A DNA stretch of 12,874 nucleotides from Flavobacteriales bacterium UBA1995 (lineage in GTDB: Bacteria > Bacteroidota > Bacteroidia > Flavobacteriales_D > Sanyastnellaceae), in NCBI GenBank assembly GCA_002336475.1, contig DDCX01000071.1, positions 6,954 through 19,827 of the forward strand, written 5' to 3'. Under the pieces are notes generated by a model, which saw only the letters and a program-made list of their open reading frames with translations, made no database searches and was not told where the DNA came from. A program made the translations under genes and the position numbers. Numbering within the stretch: position 1 is the first letter of the stretch; the number at the start of each line of letters is the position of its first letter. Below, piece by piece: positions 1 to 7,487 of the stretch.

Positions 1-9
1 TTAATAGCG

Positions 10-17
10 TATATTTG
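10..17 (+). promoter_or_regulatory. Bacteroidota -7 promoter element (TATATTTG)
   Basis: TATATTTG matches the Bacteroidota -7 consensus TAnnTTTG exactly and ends 19 nt before the ATG at 37. Transcription would start near position 24 and leave a leader of about a dozen bases. The -33 element would lie at or beyond the window edge and cannot be judged. The placement directly before a gene supports the call, but an 8-base motif is short. Confidence 0.55.
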
Positions 18-36
18 TAGCTAAGACCCTATTGCT

Positions 37-2985
37 ATGCTGCGAATATTATCCGCGCTTATACTTTCAATGGCCCTCATTTGCGCCCAAGCCCAAGTGC
101 AGCCCATTGCACCAGTTCTCAACGTTACAACGGGTGCCGAGTATGACGACATTGCTTCCGCAATGCAAGACGTAGCTTCCGGTGACTTCATACAGTTGGC
201 AGCATCTCGGTTCATCGAACACATCAGCATTTCGGTGCCCATGACCCTTGCTGGCGACCCCAATGGAACCACCATTCTGGACGTATCGGAATCCGATGGA
301 TGGGGCATTACGCTCTCCAGCGACAACATCACCCTACAAGATGTAACCATCGTTGGTGGTGGGGCAAACAATGCATACGCCGTGCACAGCGAACCAGGTA
401 TTTCTGGGCTGACAATCAAAGACATTGTGGTCACAGAATCCACCAAGTCCTGCATCGACTTGAATGGCCTAACAGGGCCGAATTTGAACGCCTTGCAAAA
501 CATCACAGTGAGCAACAGCTCTGTAGGGTTTGGTCTGGCCCTCAGCACCTGTTCGAACACCGTCGTAGAAAACATCACAAGCACAGGCAACGGCTTTGGA
601 GACATTGCCATCATGGAGTCCAATTATTACGACCAAGAAATCAACGCCATTACCTTTATTGGTGAACTGGACTTAGAAGGACCCCAAAGCCTGGGCGGCG
701 GCGGCGTCATTGTTCAGATTGACCCACAAGAAGTGCCCGTAGGCCTAGGTGCTGGTTTCGCCATTAGCATGGCTGCAGATGGTTTCGAATACCTCTTAGA
801 AGCTCCCGGAGACGATCTGACAGGTTGCATTCTCGTGCACAATGACAACGTTCGGAGTGTTGCAGCCAGTCTGGGGGCTGAAATACAGACGCTTGTTTCT
901 TACAGCATGATCAACCAAGACATGGTGGTTTTTCCAGGCATGTCTGTCCAAAGTGCCGTCGACATTGCAGAAGACAACACCACGATTAAACTTGAACCTG
1001 GAACTTTTGATGAAGGGCCCATTGAGATCGGAACCAGCGTCAACTTGGTTGGGGCCAATGCCGGATTAAGCGGCACCAATGCAGCAGAGCGCGACGTTGA
1101 ATCTGTGCTGGAGGGAGTCATTGTAAATGCAGGTCATCCTGTGTTTGACGGGATTCGAATCAATGCAACTTCGGGCAATGCTGTAGAAGTTTCGCCTACA
1201 GCGGAAGGCCTGACCCTGAGAAACAGTGTGGTCGTGGGGAACAGCGCAGCCATGAGCAGTGGCATTCTTGCACGCCAAACAACAGAATTACAAGACGTCA
1301 AGGTATCGGGTTTCGAACATGGTGTACGGCAACATTCAGGCAGCTTGACCCTGTCAAACAGCACGTTCAAAGAGAACACCACAGGTTTAGAAGTGGAGCA
1401 TGACAGCCCTTCAGCTGGCGCCACCCTCGTTCAGACGTGTTTGTTCGAAAACGCCGGTGGAAATGCCGTTAGACTCAGTGCGGGCGGGTCATCTGACTCC
1501 TTCACTATGACAGATTGTACCCTCCAGTTGCACACGGTGGCATTCACCAAGACGGCCGCTATTTCATCCAGCCTGCTCAACAACACCTTTTCCAATTCGG
1601 AATTGCAGGTCTCGGGCGTGGACCGAGATGGTCAAATTGAATTGTGCGGCGACAACAACTTTTCTCCAGCACTCAGGATCACGGGGTGCACCGACGAAAA
1701 TGCCGACAACTATGAACCTTGCGCAAACATAAATTTCGCATGCAGGTACGATGGTTGTACGTCGCCCAAGGCTTGCAACTTTGACCCGGCCGCCAATGCT
1801 GATGACGGGTCATGTGATTTTATAACCTGTGCAGCATGTCCACTCGGCTTCGCTTGCAATTATGACCCCGACGCCGACCTGTACAAAGTGGGAGCTTGTG
1901 ACTTTTCAAGCTGTGAAGGAGAAGGCATGGCCACTTCAGGCGAAGAGCGGGCCGGAATGAGCCTGTTGGACGGATGCACCATACCTCAAGCCTGCAATTA
2001 CAACGCCAATGCCGATGAGGACGATGGCAGTTGCACTTTTGACTGTTACGGATGCACCGACAATGCGGCCTGCAATTTTGACGCTGCATTTACCCAAGCT
2101 TCCAATGAGACTTGCCTTTTTATTCAGGACTTGCACCCCTCAGCTTTTGTAGACTGCAGCGGCACATGCTACAACGACAGCAATGAAAATGGGGTATGTG
2201 ATGAAGAAGAGATCAGTGGCTGCATGGATGCCTCGGCCTGTAATTTCTTGGGCGACGCCACCATTGATGATGGTGGATGTGACTTCACATCCTGCGCAGG
2301 CTGCATCAATCCCGCAGCTTGCAACCATGATGCCGAAGCATGGGTATCTGACGGATCCTGCGATTACTCAAGTTGTTCTGGCTGTGTCTCATCCAGCGCT
2401 TGCAACTATGACGCGACCGCAATGATTGACGATGGCACTTGCCAATTCCCCGTCGACCTGTTCAACAAAGGCTACGTCGATTGCTATGAAAACTGCCTCA
2501 ACGACAACGACGGCGATGGAATATGTGACGAAGAGGAACAGCTCGGGTGTACAAACCCCACCGCTTGCAACTATGATGACGAAGCCACAGACGACGACAG
2601 TTCATGCGAGTTCAGCTCTTGCGCCGGATGTACAGACAACAGCTATTGCAACTACAACCCAACGGCAACGTTGGACAACGGAAGCTGCGCGGCACCGGGA
2701 GACCTGTATCCTGACGCTGTTGTCGACGGTGTGGTGACTGTGGACTGCTTGGGCAGGTGCTTGAATGACCTCAATGAAAACGGAATCTGCGACGAGGAAG
2801 AACAGGTGTGTCCAGGAGATTTCAACGGCGACGGATTGCGTGGTGCAGCAGATATACTGGTCATGCTTGGAGCTTTCGGCTGTCAATCTGAATGTGGTGA
2901 CCAAGACTTGAATGGCGATGGCATGGTGGCTGCAAGTGATATTTTGGTGGCATTGTCCACCTTTGGGTTGGCTTGTCCAAACTGA
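37..2985 (+). CDS. Secreted tandem beta-helix protein with Cys-rich repeat stack and dockerin-like C-terminus
   Basis: The 982-residue product starts with a signal peptide (MLRILSALILSMALICAQA, cleavage probably after residue 19). Two right-handed beta-helix segments follow. One covers roughly residues 30-290. The other covers roughly 295-545 and opens with an SVQSAVDIAEDNTTIKLEPG entry sequence and a GANAGLSG motif, as in pectate-lyase-like folds. Residues 550-924 are ten Cys-rich units of the GCTxxxACNYDPxAxxDDGSC type, three of them enlarged by a DxNxNGxCDEEE segment that resembles thrombospondin type 3 calcium loops. Residues 925-982 form a four-Cys dockerin-like module with two EF-hand-like DxNGDG loops. 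No polysaccharide-lyase catalytic residues can be assigned, so an enzyme name is not justified; a cell-surface or extracellular adhesive or binding role is inference. ATG 37 is chosen because the signal peptide begins there and a -7 element lies just upstream. No T9SS type A domain is present. Confidence 0.9.
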   Translation: MLRILSALILSMALICAQAQVQPIAPVLNVTTGAEYDDIASAMQDVASGDFIQLAASRFIEHISISVPMTLAGDPNGTTILDVSESDGWGITLSSDNITLQDVTIVGGGANNAYAVHSEPGISGLTIKDIVVTESTKSCIDLNGLTGPNLNALQNITVSNSSVGFGLALSTCSNTVVENITSTGNGFGDIAIMESNYYDQEINAITFIGELDLEGPQSLGGGGVIVQIDPQEVPVGLGAGFAISMAADGFEYLLEAPGDDLTGCILVHNDNVRSVAASLGAEIQTLVSYSMINQDMVVFPGMSVQSAVDIAEDNTTIKLEPGTFDEGPIEIGTSVNLVGANAGLSGTNAAERDVESVLEGVIVNAGHPVFDGIRINATSGNAVEVSPTAEGLTLRNSVVVGNSAAMSSGILARQTTELQDVKVSGFEHGVRQHSGSLTLSNSTFKENTTGLEVEHDSPSAGATLVQTCLFENAGGNAVRLSAGGSSDSFTMTDCTLQLHTVAFTKTAAISSSLLNNTFSNSELQVSGVDRDGQIELCGDNNFSPALRITGCTDENADNYEPCANINFACRYDGCTSPKACNFDPAANADDGSCDFITCAACPLGFACNYDPDADLYKVGACDFSSCEGEGMATSGEERAGMSLLDGCTIPQACNYNANADEDDGSCTFDCYGCTDNAACNFDAAFTQASNETCLFIQDLHPSAFVDCSGTCYNDSNENGVCDEEEISGCMDASACNFLGDATIDDGGCDFTSCAGCINPAACNHDAEAWVSDGSCDYSSCSGCVSSSACNYDATAMIDDGTCQFPVDLFNKGYVDCYENCLNDNDGDGICDEEEQLGCTNPTACNYDDEATDDDSSCEFSSCAGCTDNSYCNYNPTATLDNGSCAAPGDLYPDAVVDGVVTVDCLGRCLNDLNENGICDEEEQVCPGDFNGDGLRGAADILVMLGAFGCQSECGDQDLNGDGMVAASDILVALSTFGLACPN
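1684..2808 (+). repeat. Ten-unit Cys-rich repeat stack inside the beta-helix protein
   Basis: Unit starts are at 1684, 1753, 1837, 1972, 2050, 2218, 2299, 2380, 2545 and 2626. The core is G-C-[TMIV]-x3-[AY]-C-N-[YFH] followed by an acidic D-D-G-S-C turn; units 1 and 3 are degenerate. Short units are 69-84 bp (four are exactly 81 bp). Units at 2050, 2218 plus 2299, and 2380 show the order long, short, short, long, followed by short, long; the long units (165-183 bp) carry VDC-x3-C-x-ND-x-N/D-x-NG/DG-x-CDEEE. The repeat is visible in the protein rather than as DNA identity, which indicates old duplication. One unit of the same family occurs at 6068-6154 in the next gene. Confidence 0.9.
2809..2982 (+). 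other. Four-Cys dockerin-like C-terminal module (copy 1)
   Basis: This encodes the last 58 residues of the beta-helix protein. Cysteines fall at module positions 1, 25, 29 and 56. Two half-repeats each hold D-x-N-G-D-G-x3-x2-D-I-L followed by a hydrophobic helix and F-G, matching the calcium loop and helix of type I dockerins. The cysteines are not part of classical dockerins and suggest two disulfides. Compare copies at 6155-6325 and 11452-11619. Confidence 0.85.
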
Positions 2986-3000
2986 GCTGCCGACATTGAC

Positions 3001-3034
3001 CACCCCAAGGCCCTCCACTTGAGGCCTTGGGGTG
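3001..3034 (+). terminator. Perfect 12-bp inverted repeat, likely terminator or mRNA-processing hairpin
   Basis: CACCCCAAGGCC (3001-3012) is perfectly complementary to GGCCTTGGGGTG (3023-3034) around a 10-nt loop, beginning 15 nt after the stop codon of the beta-helix gene. The stem is GC-rich and strong, but no T tract follows, so it may attenuate or stabilise the upstream message rather than end transcription. A second small hairpin follows at 3038-3053 (CCTGTC/GACAGG, loop CAAA). Confidence 0.6.
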
Positions 3035-3082
3035 ATGCCTGTCCAAAGACAGGTGCACCTTCAAGTGGAACCCAAAACCACA

Positions 3083-6000
3083 ATGCTCCGTTTCCCTGAC
3101 CACCAGGGGGCCACACGGCCCTTTTGTACGCCAATCTTGGCGTGCTGCATGTTGGTTTGGTCTTCATTTTCAATGCAGGCCCAACATTGGAGTGACGGGG
3201 CGCTCCCCAATGGAGATTGGGGTTCAGCCTTTTCCTCGTTTGACGCTACATGGGCAGACAGTTTGCCGGAAAAAGGCAAAGGTTTCAAGCCCTTCATGCG
3301 CTGGCGACATTTTGCCACGGCACGGTTTGCTTTTGATGGAGCCCGAGCGTTCAAAGCGGCATCTCCATGGGAGGCTACAAGATGGGAGCGTTTAGGCAGG
3401 GCTGCTAGAAGCTCAGATTTCGAACCGCTCTGGCAAAAGGCAATACCCTCAGGTGCTCCACTTGTAGGCGGGGCAGGAAGGGTCAACCGCGTGGTTGTTT
3501 CCCATCAAGACACCGCGCAATGGTATGCGTGCGCTCCCAGCGGGGGGCTCTGGAGGTCGGTAGATTCAGGCCGGCATTGGAACCCATTGGGGACACAAGA
3601 CTGGGCGGGGATGGGCGTTTCCGATGTCGCATTGCACCCGCATGATTCGCTCAACGTTCTTGCCGCTACCGGAGATTCTGATTTCGGCAGCGCATATGGC
3701 GTGGGACTGATGTCTACGCCAGACATGGGCGAAACTTGGCAAACAACAGGACTCACCTTTGCGCTTTCTGAGTCGGCCACATGCAGCAGGGTGCACCGCA
3801 AAATGGGCGCGCCAGACCACATTTTGGTGGCCACAAGCGATGGCATTTGGTTGAGCGAGGATGACGGGGTGTCTTTTGTGCTCACCCATCCTGGCATTTG
3901 CTCCGACTTGATACCGCACCCAAACGACTCTGCAGTGTGGCATGCAGCCATGCGACCAGGAGAGCTCATGCGGTCTAACGATGGCGGCAGGCATTGGACG
4001 GCTGCAGCTGGCCTGCCTTCATCATTTTCGGTAAGCAGGTACACCTTGGCCACTTCTGCATCCAACCCCTCTTTTGTGGCAGCCATTGCTGCGAAAAGCG
4101 GATCACAAGGACTCAAAGGGTTTTATGTCAGCCAAGACAGTGGACATACCTATACCGAAGTGCCAGACTTGCCCAATCTACTGGGATGGACCTATGAAGG
4201 TGTAGACTTTGGAGGTCAAGGCTTTTATGATTTGGCCCTTGCCATTGACCCGCAAGACGGGCAGCACATCATTGCCGGCGGCGTCAACATCTGGGAGTCT
4301 CAAGACGGTGGCATGACATGGGCCTGCATTGGGCATTGGTTTGGCGAACAAGACGCAGACTTTGTGCATGCCGATCACCACGCGTTGTGTTTTATTCCTG
4401 GCGGCAACGGGTGGGTCAGCGCCCACGACGGCGGTGTTTCCCGAAAATCTGCAGAAGGGTTCACCAGCCTTTGCGACGGCCTGAATGTCGGTCAGGTGTA
4501 CAACCTCGGCTTTGCCAACAGCAGGCCGGACCGTTTGATTTCGGGGTGGCAGGACAATGGCATCAACTTGCTCAAAGACGACATCCATGCTCAGGTGATT
4601 GGGGCCGACGGATTTCACTGCCTCATTGATCCCGACGAGCCGGACACCTTCATCGCAGCTGAATATTTCGGAAAGACGCACCTCTCTGTGGATGGTGGGT
4701 GGTCATGGAACCTTTGGTTGGGCAGCAATGGGGAAGGGGTCAATGAAAGGGGAGACTGGAACACCCCGATGTCATTTTCTCCTTCCAATCCCGACCGGGT
4801 TTTTGTCGCCAAACACAGGCTGTATTGGACCGACAACCAAGGGGAATCTTGGGAACAAACAAATGTGCTTCCCGGGGCAGAAATGGAAGTGCTGGCCTTG
4901 GCGCCTTCAGACGACAGCACCGCTGTGGTGGCCCGCGGCAACTTTGCATTCCTCACCCAAGACTTGCAGGGCTGGACACCCCTCGCAGGTTTGCCAGACT
5001 TGCCCATTCTTGATGTGGTTTTTGATCATACTGACCCTGATGTTTTCTGGATAGGATTCGGTGGCTACTCATCCGGTCAACGGGTCTGGACGACCACAGA
5101 TGCGGGGCTTTCTTGGAACAACCAAGGAGAAGGTCTCCCTGATTTGCCCGTCAATACACTCGCCCGACATGAAGAAAGCGGAGACGTGTATGCTGGCACC
5201 GATGCCGGGGTATATGTCCTCACGAACGGAACAGGTTTGTGGACACCCTACAAGTCAGGACTTCCGGAGGTCCTGTGCAGTGACTTGGGCATACGTTCCT
5301 CCACAGGAGAATTGCTATTGGCTACTTACGGCAGTGGTGTGTGGCGCGCGCCTCTATTTACCCCTCCCGCTCGAGATGCGGCATTAATCGGCATACGAGG
5401 ACACCAGGCTGAGACCTGTTCTGGACCGATCCATATCACGGCTGCTGTGCGCAATTCAGGTACAGACACCTTGGCCGCCGTCACGCTTTTGTGGAATGAG
5501 GTGGACACCATTCAGTACGGTCTGCTTTTGGCGCCCAATCAAGAGCAAGCCATGACATGGCCGAACGCAGAACGCGGTTCAGTGGGCCACAAAAACGAGT
5601 TGGTTGTGCGCATCATTGACGTGGTAGGACTCCATGGTGGTTTGTCAGATGGCGACCTCACGCCAGGAGTGGATGGGGTTTCAGAAAATGATGCCTTGGG
5701 CGTTTTGTGGGAGCACAGGAGTGACACTGGCCCCGTTGTCGTGGTCACCACTGCAGATTGTCACCCTATGGAGACGGCCTGGGCCCTTGCCGATACTTTG
5801 GGTGTGACGTGGCACCACCGGCAACACTTTGCACCTGAGACGGCCACATGGGACACGGTGTGCCTGGCATATGGCTGCTATGACGTCATCCTTAGTGACC
5901 GAGGAGAAGATGGGTTTACTGGGGACGCCTGCGGGATGGAAGGAGGACTGATGGCAATGTCGATTGGAGGATCCGACCTCTGGGACGTTACGGACACCCT

Positions 6001-6328
6001 GGCCGTTGGCATTGGTTTTTCTACTGGAGTGGGAGGGACGCTCTGTTTGCCCATTCCAAACACATGGGGATGCACCGAAGTAAACGCATGCAACTTTGAC
6101 CCAGCGGCATCCATCTCTGACGGCACCTGTGACTTTTCCTGCGGGGAAGGTTCGTGTCCCGAAGACTTGGACGGGGATGGGTTTTTCGGTGCGACAGACA
6201 TCCTTGCGGTCTTGACCGAATTTGGTTGCTTTTCCGGATGCACGGTGGACATCACAGGAGACGACACTGTTTCTGCGAATGACATCTTGGCTTTGTTGGC
6301 TTTGTACGGTCAAAGCTGTGAGGAATGA
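3083..6328 (+). CDS. Secreted BNR/VPS10-like beta-propeller protein with dockerin-like C-terminus
   Basis: The product has 1081 residues from ATG 3083. That start opens a plausible signal peptide (hydrophobic core ILACCMLVWSSFSMQA, cleavage near AQ-HW). The in-frame ATG at 3032 lies inside the preceding hairpin and would give an overlong charged leader, so it was rejected. From about residue 128 to 748 there are about twelve Asp-box-like repeats, such as LWRSVDSGRHW, MRSNDGGRHW, IWESQDGGMTW and VWTTTDAGLSW, typical of sialidase/VPS10-type propellers. A CARDB-like Ig segment follows (about 764-865). A domain resembling the TDNYPxETSW...CLPxGCYxFxIxDxxGDG family lies at about 884-985; here it reads TTADCHPMETAWAL and GCYDVILSDRGEDG. 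One GCTxxxACNFDP Cys unit begins at 996 and the four-Cys dockerin-like module at 1025. Asp-box proteins of this kind are mostly uncharacterised, and no sialidase active site is evident. It follows the beta-helix gene and ends 9 nt before the earliest start of the pseudouridine synthase gene. Confidence 0.9.
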   Translation: MLRFPDHQGATRPFCTPILACCMLVWSSFSMQAQHWSDGALPNGDWGSAFSSFDATWADSLPEKGKGFKPFMRWRHFATARFAFDGARAFKAASPWEATRWERLGRAARSSDFEPLWQKAIPSGAPLVGGAGRVNRVVVSHQDTAQWYACAPSGGLWRSVDSGRHWNPLGTQDWAGMGVSDVALHPHDSLNVLAATGDSDFGSAYGVGLMSTPDMGETWQTTGLTFALSESATCSRVHRKMGAPDHILVATSDGIWLSEDDGVSFVLTHPGICSDLIPHPNDSAVWHAAMRPGELMRSNDGGRHWTAAAGLPSSFSVSRYTLATSASNPSFVAAIAAKSGSQGLKGFYVSQDSGHTYTEVPDLPNLLGWTYEGVDFGGQGFYDLALAIDPQDGQHIIAGGVNIWESQDGGMTWACIGHWFGEQDADFVHADHHALCFIPGGNGWVSAHDGGVSRKSAEGFTSLCDGLNVGQVYNLGFANSRPDRLISGWQDNGINLLKDDIHAQVIGADGFHCLIDPDEPDTFIAAEYFGKTHLSVDGGWSWNLWLGSNGEGVNERGDWNTPMSFSPSNPDRVFVAKHRLYWTDNQGESWEQTNVLPGAEMEVLALAPSDDSTAVVARGNFAFLTQDLQGWTPLAGLPDLPILDVVFDHTDPDVFWIGFGGYSSGQRVWTTTDAGLSWNNQGEGLPDLPVNTLARHEESGDVYAGTDAGVYVLTNGTGLWTPYKSGLPEVLCSDLGIRSSTGELLLATYGSGVWRAPLFTPPARDAALIGIRGHQAETCSGPIHITAAVRNSGTDTLAAVTLLWNEVDTIQYGLLLAPNQEQAMTWPNAERGSVGHKNELVVRIIDVVGLHGGLSDGDLTPGVDGVSENDALGVLWEHRSDTGPVVVVTTADCHPMETAWALADTLGVTWHHRQHFAPETATWDTVCLAYGCYDVILSDRGEDGFTGDACGMEGGLMAMSIGGSDLWDVTDTLAVGIGFSTGVGGTLCLPIPNTWGCTEVNACNFDPAASISDGTCDFSCGEGSCPEDLDGDGFFGATDILAVLTEFGCFSGCTVDITGDDTVSANDILALLALYGQSCEE
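6155..6325 (+). other. Four-Cys dockerin-like C-terminal module (copy 2)
   Basis: This encodes the last 57 residues of the propeller protein. Cysteines are at module positions 1, 25, 29 and 55, with FGC and YG after the two helices and D-x-D-G-D-G / D-x-T-G-D-D calcium-loop-like segments. The spacing between the first three cysteines is identical to copies 1 and 3. Confidence 0.85.
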
Positions 6329-6355
6329 TGAATCCCGGTGCATCTTGCACCCGCT

Positions 6356-7252
6356 ATGGCTTCCCGACCTCCCCGCCCAAAAATCAACATCCGCCGTTGG
6401 ACTTCTGAAATTGAAGCTCCGTTGCACGCCTTGGTTCGATCAGAACTGGGATTGCGCAGCACTACGGCATCGCGCACCTTGATCAAAGGAGGCGCTGTCC
6501 GAGTGGAAGGGGAAGTGGTCAAAATCCCATCTTTGGTGATCCCGACCGGCCAAGAGATTTCTGTCCCTGAGGAAAAGGAGGCGCGCAAACCTGAGTCGGC
6601 CAACGCCACCAAATCCATTCGACCAGATGATGACTTGCCGTTTGAAGTGCTGTATGAAGACGATGACATCTTCTGCTACCTCAAGCCAGCTGGCTGGATT
6701 TTGGCATCACCGAATCCCAGAGTAGACACCAGTTTCACGAGGGTAAAGGACTATTTGATGGCCCGCGACCTCGCCGGAGGAAATCCGGAGAGGGCGGTTC
6801 ATTTTGTCAACATGATCGACAAAGACAGCAGCGGCATTGCGGTTGTTGTGCGCGACATGGGCTTGCGAAAACGGTTACAAGAAAGTTGGTCAACCCAGCA
6901 GTTCGAAAGCTATTTGTTGCTGCATGGAGAAATCGATGAAGACGGAGAATTCAGTGCACGCAAGAAACCGGGCGAAAAGTATTCTTCGAGAAAATTTGAG
7001 TTCCGGCGCATGCGTTCCGGTGGACGCTTTACCATTCTCAAGGTAAAAGCTGGTCTGCAAGACATCAGCGAAATTCTACCCGGTCTGCGCCACCACAACT
7101 GCATGGTATGCGGCTTGGGAGATGATGCCCCAGATCCGCTCGGACGACAAGGCGTCCACTTGTTTCGCATGGTATTGACCGACCCTGAATTGGATGCCAT
7201 GTGGGAGGTCAAAACCCGCGTACCCAAAGAGTTCTTGAGGGTGGTGAAATAA
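6356..7252 (+). CDS. Divergent S4-domain RluA-type pseudouridine synthase
   Basis: The product has 298 residues from ATG 6356. GTG 6338 is an alternative start; an in-frame TGA at 6329 excludes anything earlier. Residues 18-70 form an S4 RNA-binding domain (RSELGLRSTTASRTLIKGGAVRVEG). The catalytic domain begins with the FCYLKPAGW strand, the counterpart of NKPxG. The catalytic motif reads VNMIDKDSSG where RluA/RsuA enzymes have HRLDxxTSG: the catalytic Asp (residue 155) is kept, but the His-Arg pair before it is replaced by Asn-Met. The usual TGRxHQIRxH motif is also not recognisable; the aligned stretch is AGLQDISEILPGLRHH. The C-terminal end (GRQGVHLFRMVLTDP) resembles the LHAxxLxFxHP strand of the family. 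Family membership is well supported, but activity on rRNA or tRNA and the target position cannot be predicted. It probably shares a transcript with the propeller gene. Confidence 0.85.
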   Translation: MASRPPRPKINIRRWTSEIEAPLHALVRSELGLRSTTASRTLIKGGAVRVEGEVVKIPSLVIPTGQEISVPEEKEARKPESANATKSIRPDDDLPFEVLYEDDDIFCYLKPAGWILASPNPRVDTSFTRVKDYLMARDLAGGNPERAVHFVNMIDKDSSGIAVVVRDMGLRKRLQESWSTQQFESYLLLHGEIDEDGEFSARKKPGEKYSSRKFEFRRMRSGGRFTILKVKAGLQDISEILPGLRHHNCMVCGLGDDAPDPLGRQGVHLFRMVLTDPELDAMWEVKTRVPKEFLRVVK

Positions 7253-7281
7253 GAAGCGCCCCGACGTTTCGGAGCGCTTCT
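7252..7281 (+). terminator. Hairpin terminator overlapping the pseudouridine synthase stop codon
   Basis: AGAAGCGC (7252-7259) pairs with GCGCTTCT (7274-7281). After one C/A mismatch the stem continues with CCGA/TCGG around a four-base loop. The stem begins in the last base of the TAA stop and lacks a long T tract. Because the stem is symmetric it could serve either strand, but only the plus-strand gene ends here. Confidence 0.65.
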
Positions 7282-7459
7282 ACCTTAACCAAATCAATGC
7301 CGGTCTCAAATCGGCATCATGAACCATTATGTCGCTGCTTTCAGCTGCATGGTTCAGTTCAACTACCGTGCCAAAAGAGCCTGAGAGTCTGTGGTGCACT
7401 CTAAATCAATGCCAACGAAAGTCAAAACGGGACCACTTCAACGGGCCTGTTGTCATTGG
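7282..7459 (+). other. Non-coding intergenic segment with small hairpins and an 11-bp direct repeat
   Basis: No convincing gene is present. Visible structure includes an ATGCCG/CGGCAT hairpin (7297-7302 with 7312-7317) and a TGAACCAT/ATGGTTCA inverted repeat (7320-7327 with 7349-7356) enclosing GCTG/CAGC. It also includes an AGAGT/ACTCT hairpin (7384-7388 with 7398-7402) and the direct repeat AAATCAATGCC at 7291-7301 and 7403-7413. It could be a small RNA, a regulatory region for the thiolase promoter, or unremarkable intergenic DNA. Confidence 0.3.
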
Positions 7460-7467
7460 TATCTTTG
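7460..7467 (+). promoter_or_regulatory. Bacteroidota -7 promoter element (TATCTTTG) for the thiolase pair
   Basis: TATCTTTG matches TAnnTTTG and ends 20 nt before the thiolase ATG at 7488, nearly the same geometry as the element at 10-17. No clear TTG lies at the expected 17-23 bp upstream distance, so the -33 part is weak or absent. Confidence 0.55.
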
Positions 7468-7487
7468 CCGCACGCTAAACATCTGAA

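Noticed and set aside
82..93. Possible lipobox around the Cys near residue 16 of the beta-helix protein
   Set aside because: The residue before the Cys is Ile, not Gly, Ala or Ser, and a good AQA cleavage site follows.
21..623. Long minus-strand open frame opposite the beta-helix gene, and similar antisense frames elsewhere
   Set aside because: They are shadows of strong coding frames with signal peptides and domains; the antisense products show no recognisable domains.
2809..2982. Cellulosome dockerin
   Set aside because: The loops fit, but four conserved cysteines, the absence of cohesin or glycoside hydrolase domains, and the Bacteroidota context argue against a classical cellulosome.
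3032..3082. Upstream ATG for the propeller gene
   Set aside because: It lies within the hairpin after the preceding gene and adds 17 polar residues before a good signal peptide; ATG 3083 is preferred.
7297..7404. A 35-codon reading frame in the intergenic region
   Set aside because: The composition is not protein-like (Cys, His and Arg scattered, no domain), there is no promoter or start signal, and it overlaps the hairpins.
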